Assembly (NCBI GenBank): GCA_022410635.1
Contig: JAJVDF010000016.1
Coordinates: forward strand, 1,363,232 to 1,427,231
DNA: 64,000 bases
Origin: Tretioscincus oriximinensis
Taxonomy: Eukaryota; Chordata; Lepidosauria; Squamata; Gymnophthalmidae
Direction: 5' to 3'
Program-made: the position numbers and the translations under genes
Part shown: positions 12,401-22,524 of the stretch, one piece after another
How the letters are laid out: each line of letters opens with the position of its first letter
How positions within the stretch are numbered: the stretch's first letter is position 1
The notes under the pieces: generated by a model
Told to the model about the DNA's origin: nothing
The model's database searches: none
The model's input: only the letters and a program-made list of their open reading frames with translations

Positions 12401-15400
12401 TCTTCATCTTCACTGAAATCTTTGGGCAGTGCGTTTTTAAAAAACTAAGGCACGAACAGGTGAATTTCTCACAGATTCCTAGAATCTCACAGATGCTAGA
12501 ATCTACAGACTGGTTTCATTATACAGTCCCACACAGTGCATTAATATATTTCTTGCTACTGAATAATAAGGAGTGCAAAGGAAGTTAACACTGAATGTTG
12601 CTGTTAGTCTTGAGGTCCCAAAAAGCAGTTTACTTTTTTTTGGTCCAAACTGTAGAGCCAACAGATCTCAAATCAACAGCTGATATGGTTTGGTTGCTCT
12701 CTCTGGATTTTATGTTTGTTGTTGTTCGTGACCCTGCGTCATAGCATTCTGTTCTCTATTGTCTCAGAGATTGCAATCTGTTGTTTCCATGATATTGGCC
12801 TTCCATGTTATAGTTTGCCATTCTCTTCTCCTTTTGCTTTCCCAGTATCAGCCTTTTCGAATGAGTCCTGATTTCTCATCATGGGGTCAAATTATTTGAA
12901 CTTCAGCTTCAGTATTCATCTTTCCACTAAATAGGCAGGGTTGATTGATTTTAGTACTGACCATTTCCTCACAGTCCAAGTAGGATTTTATAGTATTTCA
13001 CAGACGATCCATGATTTTAGAGAATATTCTGGATGAAGGGGGGAGATCCATGATTTTTAATGCATTTTTTAAATTCAATACTCAATATTAGGTACTGTAT
13101 ATACTTGAGTATAAGTCTAGTTTTTCAGCACATTTTTAATGCTGAAAAAGCCCCCCTCGACTTACACTTGGGTGCACTGCGGGTGTTCTCCAATCTCTTC
13201 CTCTCCCCCAGAGCCACCTCAGCCTCCTTCGTCCTCGCCTTTTCCCCCAGCCACAGGTGGGACTTCACTTCTCAGCATGCTCCAGTATGTTCCCTCCTCA
13301 AGCATGCACAGTTGTATGTGAGCTGATGTTGCTGCCTTTGCTGCCCCCATCTGGACCAATGCCTGAGGAGGGTTTCAGTAGCACCCCACATTGTACAGGC
13401 ACCGGAGGCAAGTGTGGCAGTGGCTGCAGAGGTCATATCTATCCGATAAGGCAAGGCTGATGTAGTACCAAAGCCTCCCTGTTGCTGGCATCCTCTATGT
13501 GTGCCTGATCACTCCAGGCTTGGGGGCCAAGAATTATTTTTTTAAAAAAATTAAATTCACTGCAGTATTGCTAGGAGGTTCTGACAACCGAGGCCAGCTC
13601 CTGAATATACCTTCCCCATAGGAAAAAAATTGCAAATTCCTCACACACTTTGCAAATGTCTCATGTGCTCTAGGGATTTCAGTGTGTGTGTGTGCATATT
13701 AGTGGGTGATCTGCATATTTGTGAATATGCATATTAACATGACTATTAATTGCCCCAGTTTGGGTCTCAGAAAATCTGGTCAGTCTAAGTGGGTGGTCAT
13801 GTAAGATCTCATGGCATAGCTGTCAGTGGCATGAATTAGTGCCAATACACTGTCAGGCTGATAGAGCATTGTTCCTTCTGCTGGCTTGTAGAAATATTAA
13901 ATATACCAGGGGACACTGGCTGAACCCACACAATACTTGTTTATTCTGGGATAACTGACAATCTGTGCAGTTGCTTTACTAATCAACTTGCCTCATTCAT
14001 ACCTTTACATTGTGGTTCTGTCAGCTCCTGACGTGTGAGATTTTCTGTGAACACTCACTCCTGGCAGTCACTTTGTTCATTGCCTGTCAAAAGCAAGTAC
14101 AGTAGTTCTTCCTACCAAATGTTTTGGGTGGTCTGCTATGAATATCAGATCCCTTTGCCTAACCTCTTGAAGAAATGTCAGTTATTCAAATGATCAAATA
14201 TCACTGGCTAGTTTCTCCTTCCAGTTTAGCAACAGCTAAAATGTAATTCATACAAAAGCAGTCTTGCAATTTCTCACCAAAACTATCCGCACATCACAGC
14301 CTTCACACGGTAACCACATATCACACTTCGAAAGATGCTTCTTCCAGTGAATTGATAATCCGGGTTGTACAAAATCTGACAGGGCAAATGGAACACAAAT
14401 TCAACTTGAAAGCAGATTGTTTAAAAATACAGGACTGGTAAATCCGTCTCTTTTGTACCTCTTCCCCATTTCTCACATCTTTATTTTAGACTGAAAGAAG
14501 ATGGTGCAGGTACTCCTTATGACAAAGAATCAACAGCAATAATAAAGCTCAACAACACCACTGTCCTTTATTTAAAAGAAGTGACAAAATTCCTTGCTCT
14601 AGTTTGTTTTGTCCGAGAAGAAAGTTTTGAGAGAAAAGGTATTTATCTTTATCTTACATAGAACATTACATTTTGATTTTTTTTAACTTGTCTTGATCTT
14701 CCAATTCTTAATTTAAAATGGAATGCCTCTGTGTTGTAATTAAAATCTGCTTTGCCAGGAGATACCAGTCTTCACAAAGGAAAATCAGATATGTCTTTTT
14801 GCCCAACATGTCTTAGCAGCAGCCCAAGTTCTCTCTGTTCCCACCCTTATGTTGTTCCTATTCAGAAATATTTTCAGTTCAGCTATTTTTAAAATTACAG
14901 TAGGAAAAGTCAGCACAGACTGTTTTCTAGATGTTTCTGTTTACTGGTTGGTTTCTTTTTACATTGCTGCCTCATTTTTATATGTCCCTTTTTCTTCTTT
15001 TTTTCTTGACTGTGGCTGGAGATATGTACTTTTAGTCCAACTTCAGTCCTTAAGAACTAGATTTTTCCTAGTATAGTCCAGTTCTTCGGGGCTAATGTTG
15101 GATTGTAAGTACTGATATTTATATAACTCCGGTCTGTATTAGTTCACAAAGTATCTTTTACCTCTTCCAATTTCCTATTCCATTTTTTTCTCCTGCCTTG
15201 TCCTGTTCAAGATATTTTGATACTATAACAACTCAGGCGTTTTATCCCAAGATAACTTGTAGATTTATCAGATACAGGCAAAACCTCTTTATAAAGAACC
15301 CTTTTTAATAAAATTCTCAATGTAACAAACAGATTAGAAAATCCAGGCAGAACACTATTGAGGACAATGTAAAAATGCTCCCGCTATAACAAACAAAACA

Positions 15401-18400
15401 TTTCTGTGCCCCTGACTGCTGTACAGTTCAGAGTAAGATTTTTAAAGCAACAGCAAAAGCTTTCAAATCACTAATGAATGGCAGGATTAAATCTTCAGGA
15501 TCAAGCGGGTGATTGGGACCTATGTAATGACTGGGTCCTATGTAAAAGTAAATATGTTTATTCTGGCAAGATGGAAGATGGCAAGGGATAGCAGTTAGTA
15601 AGAAAAGGCAGCAAGTCATCAGGTGTGTTAAGTCTGAAAGAATGTAGGTTGTCTCCAATGTGTCTCATTCTGGGTTTTGTCTCAGAATCGGAGCCTGACA
15701 TAGGCACCATCCCCATGTAGCTTATCTTGCGTGGTCGATGCACACTCACCAACCCGTCCCATGAAATGGTGGGCTATCCACAAAAATTTCTTGGAAAAAG
15801 CACTTTCCCTACATATTTCGGAGTTTCGGGGAAAGATCGATTCCACAGTGGGTGTCTCCAGGTGCCGTTTGCAAGCCCCACATGGAGATGCCACAAAAGC
15901 CTGCCCCGCTGCTGGAACAAGACCTTGCTGTGAAATCGTGCGAGATTTCAATCAAACAGCCAATGAGGGAGCCTCCGCGTGTGATCCATGTCATCATGAC
16001 GCTGGTGTCCTGGATGCTCACATGGCAGTGGTGCACTCCTCGCGGGGGGACTGGGCCTCACTGCGCTGGGAGAGATACATGGGGATGGGGCCATAGTCTA
16101 TACTGGCACATGGATGCCCAAGCTCTGTAGTGAGATAGAGCCGAGAATGAGGCTCCGTGGGGACAGAGTTAAAGTAATTCTTGCAATGATTTCTTCTATT
16201 CAAACGTTTTTTAAAAATAGTTTATGCAATGGTTTGTGGCATCTAAAAGGGTGATAACTTACTAAAGTCATTTTTTGCATTGGTTTCAGTATAACAAAAT
16301 TTCATTATAACATATACATTTTTCTGGTCCCTTGGAGTTCATTATAAAGAGGTTTTACCTAAAATAGCAAATGCCTTGAAAGTGGATAGCATCTAAAAGT
16401 CAATAATTTGTGTAGAATGAGTTATACTGCAGGTATACACCTGCTACATCGTATCTCCTTCATCCTCTCTTAAACCTGACTTACAATGACATGTGGGTAC
16501 TTTTACCTGTACTATCTGATCCAAGTACCTACATCTGCCCCAGGATATGTCACTGGGATTATGGTGCCACATTCAAGACACAAAGACACAGAAAGACAAA
16601 GCTGGGTAGTCCTGGCAGAGCACTTTATCATCAAGATGTTTTGTGCCATCTTTATGAAATTCTAGCTGTCAGAGTGTGTGAATGCTGCCACAATAAGTGA
16701 ACATGTAATCAGATAAGCAGGAGTGATGATACATCCATGACAGGTGTCTATGCAATCGTACTGCATCTAGGTGTGGCCTCAGAGTTCAGACAAAAAATGT
16801 TCCATGCGCTGGGCAATACATTTCAGTAACCTGTTTCATATTCGCACAGAAAATAACCTCTATAAATCTTTAAAGACCCTCAGATTTGAGAGGCAAACAA
16901 CATATCATTCCTACTTTATTTTTTGCCTAAGGCTATATCTGTGTTGAGATTGGGCAAGTCACAAATTTAGTACATAAATTACAGAGTTGTGAGGCAGCAT
17001 TATGAAACAATTGGTTAAATTTTGAAAGTTTTGTGATCACTTGAAACCTTTCTTACTGTTTGTCTGAAAAATTATAGTCTCTTCAATTAATTGTCAGGTG
17101 ACAATAACCTTATAAATTTATCCTTTCAAACCTGTACATTTAAACACTGTCCAGTACAAGCTGCAGTCCTTTAAATAATAATGATCATTGTCTTAAAAGG
17201 TGCTGCGGCGATCGTCGCTGAGTGACACAAGTGCAACAAAAACTGTCCATCACTTGAAAAGGATGTGATTGGACAGAGTGCAATAATCCCACCCCCTGCT
17301 AGTATACATCCCAACATAAGCCTCTACCTGTGCAATCTGCAGGGGCTTTGCTTGCCGCGTCGTAGGCATGCCCCTCCCATAACCAGCACAGGAGGAGGAA
17401 CCCAAACTCACATTTTTGTGGGCTTTACACTACAAGTAGTAGTAGTAGTAGTAGTAGTAGTAGCAGTAGCAGCAGCAGTAGTAGTAGTAATATATTTTGT
17501 TCAATATTTTTTGAACTTCTGCTTTGCTGGGGTGTGTTTATATTTGATTTAAACGGTGAAGGAAGTTATGATTTGTGTCCCATATTAAACTTCAAGGCAA
17601 GTTGTCCGATTTTTCCTCATTTGATTTTATTACACTTCATGTTCCAAGTCAGCTACATGCCCACAGATAATATAAGCAACACAATTTCCCTATAAGATAC
17701 ACCCTGTAAATGTCAATTTCTAATAACTGTTGTGATTTTTCTGTATAAGTAATGACCATACAAGCATTGTATAAATCTATGCCATCTGAAAAAGTAAAAA
17801 TAGTGCACCTATAGCTCAAGTACAATTCACTTATTTTTTTAAAAAATGCATTATGTATGTTTGAATTAGAAGCCTACAGAAAGAGTGCTTCATAATCAAA
17901 CACTATTTATTTATGTTAAGAAATATTAACTTTCACTTGAAATGATTCCTTGACTCAACATAGTTCAACATGTATTTTCAAACTATCCTACTGTCATATG
18001 TTTTTACTCGTTTTGAAAACAGAATCTTTCTCCATAAAGTCTTTAAATGTTTTCTGTTAGTGTAATATGCATGCCCAATTTTATTATTCCTATATTATTC
18101 TAATTGGATCATTTTTTNAAAAAAATAAACATATAGTTCAGTGGTTTCCAGATCTTTTTTATTTGTTGTCTACTTTGGGTTTCATAACGGTAAAAGCAAC
18201 AAAAATATTAATATATTTTTACTACTAGCTACATTTTGCTGCTCCCAAAATGTTGCCAACCTGTGCAAGCTGCACATGATGCATGTGCCTAAATATGGCC
18301 TTTCTCATACTCTGAGAGTATGTATATCCCAAGTTAGGAAACACTAGTGTGATTTGTTCTTTATTTAATACTACAGTCAGGGAGGGGGGAGTTGTGCAGC

Positions 18401-18718
18401 GTGTGTCACGTTATGGTGTACAGAAAATGCCAAACTTCTAACTTAAGATGCTATAAATTCATTGATTGTGTTTTAACCACCACTTCAACTGTCATTTCAA
18501 ATAACTGCTTGCAGTTCTGTGGAGATCTCACCATACAGTCATTTTGCTTCCTTATTTTTTCTTTAGGGTTGATAGACTACAACTTCCACTGTTTCCGTAA
18601 GGCCATTCATGAAGTATTTGAGGTGAGAATGAAAGTANTAAAAGCACGGAAAAATCAGAACCAAATACAGAAGACCAAGAGAGCAACCCCTAACGGCACA
18701 ACCAGAATGCCAGTGTAG
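6165..18718 (+). CDS. RRAGD: RRAGD, Ras-related GTP-binding protein D (exons 2-7; exon 1 outside window)
   Basis: RagD pairs with RagA or RagB as a heterodimeric GTPase on the lysosome. In its GDP-bound state it helps recruit mTORC1 and TFEB/MiT factors when amino acids are present. Six GT-AG exons join in frame: 6165-6460, 7045-7244, 8260-8374, 9202-9344, 14490-14638 and 18567-18718. They encode about 350 aa ending at TAG 18716-18718; human RRAGD is about 400 aa, so an exon of about 50 residues lies upstream. Visible motifs are the G1 P-loop GLRRSGKS, the G3-type WDFPGQ and the G4-type HKVD, followed by the C-terminal roadblock-like dimerisation half. The start [20 protein letters not shown] and the C-terminal KRATPNGT region match RagD; RagC is the main alternative, and the neighbour UBE2J1 supports RagD. 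One codon holds an N (about 18638). No frameshift or stop is seen. Confidence 0.95.
6461..7044. other. RRAGD intron 2
   Basis: AT-rich intron with a TA-rich tract near 6875-6905; no repeat family recognised. Confidence 0.7.
7045..7244 (+). CDS. RRAGD: RRAGD exon 3 (G4 motif HKVD)
   Basis: Acceptor ttatag and donor gtgata. It reads [20 protein letters not shown] through [20 protein letters not shown] to GLEKIHL, then AG of a split serine codon completed by the C at 8260. HKVD occupies the guanine-specificity position. Confidence 0.96.
7245..8259. other. RRAGD intron 3
   Basis: Very AT-rich. The stretch 7540-7970 resembles decayed LINE 3' sequence but could not be assigned. No exon is seen. 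Confidence 0.6.
8260..8374 (+). CDS. RRAGD: RRAGD exon 4
   Basis: Acceptor ttccag and donor gtaatt. It encodes [20 protein letters not shown] followed by [18 protein letters not shown], the end of the G domain and the linker to the roadblock-like domain. The phase matches exons 3 and 5. Confidence 0.96.
8832..8913. mobile_element. Palindromic Tc1/mariner-type MITE (copy 1)
   Basis: An inverted repeat beginning tactgctcaaaacaattaag and ending in its reverse complement, about 78 bp, flanked by TA. A closely matching copy lies at 31046-31127. It is almost wholly terminal inverted repeat, with about 18 bp in the middle. Confidence 0.8.
9202..9344 (+). CDS. RRAGD: RRAGD exon 5
   Basis: Acceptor cttgtag and donor gtaagt. 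It encodes [20 protein letters not shown] followed by [20 protein letters not shown] and IDISCIY, ending in GG of a glycine codon completed by A at 14490. This is the first half of the C-terminal roadblock-like fold that dimerises with RagA/B. Confidence 0.96.
11365..11480 (-). mobile_element. Degenerate CR1 3' end
   Basis: agagcacaagaacacagccc followed by tctagttcagcattctgtgg parallels the CR1 3' end at 55559-55640, with many substitutions. Confidence 0.5.
13092..13175. repeat. Terminal part of a DNA-transposon-like repeat with hairpin
   Basis: It starts gtactgtatatacttgagt and contains the stem tttttcagcac / gtgctgaaaaa-like pairing around 13131-13147, followed by cccccctcgactta. The form resembles a common lizard MITE. 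The far end was not located. Confidence 0.4.
13621..13790 (-). repeat. Unclassified dispersed repeat (partner at 63764-63905)
   Basis: Reverse-complemented, it aligns with 63764-63905: gaccagattttctgagaccc, a caattaatagtcatg-like stretch and gcatattcacaaatatgca, then a tail rich in the words tgtgagaa and tgtg. Confidence 0.55.
14490..14638 (+). CDS. RRAGD: RRAGD exon 6
   Basis: Acceptor ttttag and donor gtattt. It encodes [40 protein letters not shown] and VREESFERK, with split codons at both ends that match exons 5 and 7. Confidence 0.96.
15275..16361. mobile_element. Probable pogo/Tigger-like DNA transposon remnant
   Basis: The ends caggcaaaacctctttataa (15275) and ttataaagaggttttacct (to 16361) are inverted repeats, with a TA immediately before the left end. 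Subterminal tataacaaa motifs occur on both sides. The interior (15660-16200) is GC-richer, has no intact transposase, and includes a segment near 16085-16170 that resembles the 78-bp satellite unit at 26960-27960. Confidence 0.55.
17436..17490 (+). repeat. (TAG)n / (CAG) compound microsatellite
   Basis: About 18 triplet units of agt/tag, interrupted by several agc units; a likely length-polymorphic site in RRAGD intron 6. Confidence 0.95.
18139..18346. mobile_element. Small hAT-like MITE
   Basis: The left end cagtggtttccagatc and right end cccaagttaggaaacacta are imperfect inverted repeats of hAT type. No clear 8-bp duplication is seen. The internal stretch at 18168-18215 recurs at 61788-61840. 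Confidence 0.45.
18567..18718 (+). CDS. RRAGD: RRAGD exon 7 (terminal coding exon)
   Basis: Acceptor ctttag. It encodes [24 protein letters not shown], one N-containing codon (NTA), then a basic tail with KRATPNGT and a TAG stop. The tail sequence after the N is less conserved, as in other RagD proteins. Confidence 0.95.
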
Positions 18719-19170
18719 CAGCGGACAGCTAATCAACATTAACTTGTAAGGATTCCCACTTCAGCCCCCCACAGCAGAAGATTAGTGGGCTCTGCGGAAT
18801 TGTTCACTTGGATTCTGCCACACTAGCTATCACTCCAAGACACTGTACATCTTATCCAGTTGTTTGTATTACGAAGTATCTATGACTGTTTTGCACTTTT
18901 GTCATGTTTCAAGATAGAAATGAACTTTTGATAAACTATTGTTTTATTTAAAATGCCACGTTTTATTTGTGGTGTTGAATGGGAGTATATACCCTGGTTT
19001 CTATACATGCTGCAAACAAACGAAGAAACAATCAAGAAAAACACGGTAAGGTGACTTTATACAAATTTGTGGAAGTTTGATATTCATCCAGATATATAAT
19101 ATTTCAGCTTGTAAATGGAAGGTTTATTTTGAAATACAACAGCAATAAAAAAGATTCCTTGAATTCTTTA
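18719..19170 (+). other. RRAGD: Probable RRAGD 3' UTR
   Basis: AT-rich noncoding sequence follows the stop codon. The first good polyadenylation signal in the sense orientation is AATAAA at 19144-19149, giving a 3' UTR of roughly 430-450 nt. A longer UTR using a later signal cannot be excluded. Confidence 0.5.
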
Positions 19171-19378
19171 TTGGGGGTACACACATGATATTGTACAAAA
19201 AGACTTCGGGCAAAATTATTTTGAAACATCTCGATAAATCCTAGAAAGTCAATTTTATAAAATGAAATAACTTTCTAATCAAAATATCTATTTTGAACTG
19301 GGTTGCACATTTGATTTTGGTTTCTTGAGATACGGTGTAATAAAATATATTCTTTGCATTTGCTAAAAGTAAATAATA

Positions 19379-19638
19379 CAGTGGTACCTCGGTTCTCGAA
19401 CAGAATTCGTTCCGGGAGGACGGTCGAGAACCAAATTGTTCGAGAACCGAAGCAAGGCACGCCGGGCCGAAAAAACGCACACTGATGACGCAAGCAAGGC
19501 GCGCCTGGCCGAAAAAACGCCGAAGGAAGTTCGAGTTCCAAATATGTGTTCGGATTCCAGGACAAAAGTTTCTGGAATCGCCTGGTCGAACACCGATTTG
19601 GTCGACATTCAAGGCGTTCGAGAACCGAGGTACCACTG
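19379..19638. mobile_element. pogo-type (Tc1/mariner superfamily) MITE with TA duplication
   Basis: Terminal inverted repeats cagtggtacctcggttctcg and its reverse complement, 260 bp in all, flanked by TA at 19377-19378 and 19639-19640. The interior repeats the word gaaaaaacgc and is CpG-rich, suggesting a fairly young copy. It has no coding capacity. Confidence 0.88.
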
Positions 19639-20499
19639 TACTAGTAGTAACTGTATACGAAGGCAAAATGACAAAGTTGCTCTATGTCTTTTATTAATAC
19701 TTTCTCCATTTCTCTGCTGGAAGGCTCCAGGGAGAGAGCTGTTGATTTCAACAACTAGAAGCCCAAACTGCTTATTACCAGCAGTTTGAAAATCTTTAAG
19801 TGTCTTGAATAGCCACAGGATTCTGCCAGTTCTGTGAAGTTATTAGAAAATGACCGTAGTGGTTATTGCTAAGAGACAACAGAACTCGTATGTTGCAAGC
19901 AAGGAGATAGGAAGCTACAAGCATCGATGAAACATTTATGGTAAAGAGAAACCTATTCAGGTATTATATTGCAAAACCAGGGTACTTTCTTAAATCAGCC
20001 GTTTGACTCAAAATAATAAATTGGTAACATGAACTAAGAAAAAAAGCCATTATTTCTGCTTACATAGCATGCTAGCTACCAGAGAAAGTAGAATAATTCA
20101 AATAAATTAATATTTAAAAAGGCATAATCGGATCAGCTTCAATTATTGCAGCCTTTGGATTTGGACAACGTACTGATACTTATATCGGAATGCAAGGGGA
20201 GCTCTGCTGCATCACACTACAGGCTATCTTATCTTGTCTTATTCAGTGACCCACCAATTGCATTGGTGCTTTCTCAAACAAGTCAAAAGCACACCTACAT
20301 TAGCTCTCAGTTCCCTGTAAATTGTCTTCAGAATAGGGTTCCCAGATAAAATCCAAGGCAGAAGTTCATATCTTTAATGGCCATAGATGAGAGGACTGTT
20401 CACTAAGTGTAGCTTCTAATGTCTGCAGCATCGCGGGGGAGGAAACAGGTTTTTCACCTCCATTAGAGGTGTAAACTTCTATTTTTATTTTTGATAACC

Positions 20500-20800
20500 C
20501 TCCTATAGAACCACCCTGCCTGAGTCTCTGATTTGGAGGCAGTATCTTGTGGCTTCCATTCCAGTAGTCATGAATATACCTGTCTCAGGCTGGATGCTTT
20601 CACAGACATAGATAATGCTCCTATCCATCAGCTTCCTAAATTTTTTTCCTGGTTCTGGTATTATGCATTAAAGAAAATAATTTCTCTCTTCCACACCCCT
20701 GTATCATGAGTGAACAAATTTCAATCATATCACCTTTTTATTACCATCCTTATAGGATGAGGTCTCGATAGTGCAGCCTGATTTCACAAGGTCCAATTGC
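20500..20800 (-). mobile_element. Degenerate CR1 fragment
   Basis: ttcaatcatatcacctttt and gtgcagcctgatttcaca parallel the CR1 minus-strand words at 56030-56095. It is heavily decayed. Confidence 0.45.
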
Positions 20801-22375
20801 TTTCATGCTTGGATTCCTACTTCTGATGTATTTAATCAAGTGCTGATCAAAGTCCTTAATTGGCAACTAGTTTCCCAACATTTGAATGCCTCATGGGGGG
20901 AGGGAGGTAAGAAAATATACTTTCACATGCTGAATTGATCAAACCTATCTCTTGTTTGTTTCTAAGGCACTACAGGATCCCTTATTAGTGAACAAGGGGG
21001 GTCCTATTGCATAGCACAGTGATGGCCAACGGGTGACACTCCAGGTATTCCTGAACTACAACTCCCAACATTCCATGTGGTTTAGCAGAGTGGGCTTGTA
21101 GTGATCCCTCCACAACCCCTAGCTTCCATGATGTGTCCCCCACACCTTGCTTTCCTTCTAGTTTCCTGCATTCTTGTCCACAATATTAACCTAATCCAGT
21201 TCATATAGCTTTCAATATGTTTCTTAGTATTATATATCTGCTTCTGACAGGAAATCATATCTACATCCACTGCCACCATTAATCCTTATGAACCCTCCAC
21301 CTTCAGGACACTGAATGACACAGACACGTGGCTTTTATAACAAAGAAATAACTAACATAACATAGGAAACTTAACTTCAAAGTTACTTCAGCTTAACACT
21401 GTCTCAGGTTCATATGAATCCAGGCCTCTGCTCCAGTTTATTTTACTTAAAGAGAGATCTCAATATTTGATTTCATCCCATTTGGGTTTATTCTTAGAAG
21501 TATACAGCTATTTTGCTGCTCAGCTGCCAATCATTGCTCTTTTTTTCATTTGGCCTGTATTTCCAGCCTTTATTAACGATCATTTGCAGGGCTTAACAGT
21601 GCTGGGACTGGAATGGAATGTTGGGAGTTGTGGTTCAGGAACATTGTTATGAGACCCACTTGCTAGAAATTCTGAATCCAAACTACCATGACTACTTCTT
21701 TTGAGTTCCAACACTGATAAATAGTTCAAGTAGGGGAACTGTTGGTTCCTTTCTGTCTCTTAATAGAATTTTGAAATTATTGACCCCGATATCCTTTGTG
21801 CATGGCTGTGTGAACTGTTGAAGGCACTGCATTGCAGTGCATCCACTTTTTAAACTTAATTCTAAATAAATCATGGAATATTTTTGTTTAGCACTTTTTC
21901 TAGGTTTTTTGGGGGGTCAATCTCCCCGCTCGTGCTTTATAAAGTCTGGACTGAAAGCATACTCATTGGGAGCTTTCTTGTGACATTTCACTGAGTGGAG
22001 TATTTTTCCTTCAATGAAATGCCATTGGAATGGTGGCAATATCCAGCTATGTTTGTCAATTCCATCTGAATCAACAAAGAAAACTAAAGTCGGTAGTGGG
22101 AATGGGCTAGGTTGGTCATTGTTTTGAAGTTCTAGGAGCAAAAAGACAACTTATTCTTAGTGTCATTGTAAAGGGCAGGTATAAGTAAAATAATACATCT
22201 TGTTAACATTGTAACTTCATTATTGGTAAAGCAGCAAATCCTGGTGAAGAATAATAATCTGGTTTTTATATCTCACTCTTTTCCAGAGTGGCTTACAAGG
22301 TTAATTTTTGCCTGAAGGCTTACATTTATTCTGTTCCCCCTCTCACATTGTGGAGGTTTCCATTTGTCTACTTAC

Positions 22376-22389
22376 AAAATTTCTTTTGT
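22376..22389. repeat. Target-site duplication of the 121-bp unit, left
   Basis: aaaatttcttttgt, identical to 22511-22524. Confidence 0.85.
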
Positions 22390-22510
22390 ACATCTGAAGA
22401 AGTAGACCTGTCTACGAAAGCTTATGCCAACCACTTTTCTCAAGTTAGTCTCAAAGTGCTGCTAGCTCCTTTGCTGGACTTTCTGCTAGACTAACACGGC
22501 TATTTCTCTG
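22390..22510 (+). mobile_element. 121-bp Penelope-like/retrozyme-like unit with hammerhead-ribozyme-like 5' end
   Basis: The unit is flanked by a perfect 14-bp duplication aaaatttcttttgt (22376-22389 and 22511-22524), so it inserted as a discrete piece. Its first 37 nt fit a minimal hammerhead: stem I CAT (22391-22393) with ATG (22424-22426); core CTGAAGA (22394-22400); an extra A; stem II GTAGA/TCTAC (22402-22406 and 22411-22415); GAAA (22416-22419); and a one-pair stem III, A22419 with T22422. Predicted cleavage would follow T22423. The remainder carries ttagtctcaaagtgctgcta and ends agactaacacggctatttct. Penelope-like elements are known to carry minimal hammerheads. Assignment to that class is inference; no reverse transcriptase is present. 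Confidence 0.65.
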
Positions 22511-22524
22511 AAAATTTCTTTTGT
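22511..22524. repeat. Target-site duplication of the 121-bp unit, right
   Basis: aaaatttcttttgt, identical to 22376-22389. Confidence 0.85.

Larger units (their letters stand above)
9345..14489. other. RRAGD intron 5 (5.1 kb)
   Basis: Mostly unique-looking AT-rich DNA. Recognised contents are an old CR1 tail (about 11365-11480), a stem-loop repeat at 13092-13175 and a dispersed repeat at 13621-13790. No gene is seen inside the intron. Confidence 0.6.
14639..18566. other. RRAGD intron 6 (3.9 kb)
   Basis: Contains the pogo-like element, the TAG microsatellite at 17436-17490 and a small hAT-like element near 18139. A small CpG-containing patch at 17195-17400 has no recognised function. Confidence 0.6.

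Noticed and set aside
15731..16130. Overlapping open frames on both strands suggesting a hidden gene
   Set aside because: The GC-rich interior of a transposon remnant keeps several frames open at once; no conserved motif or splice structure.
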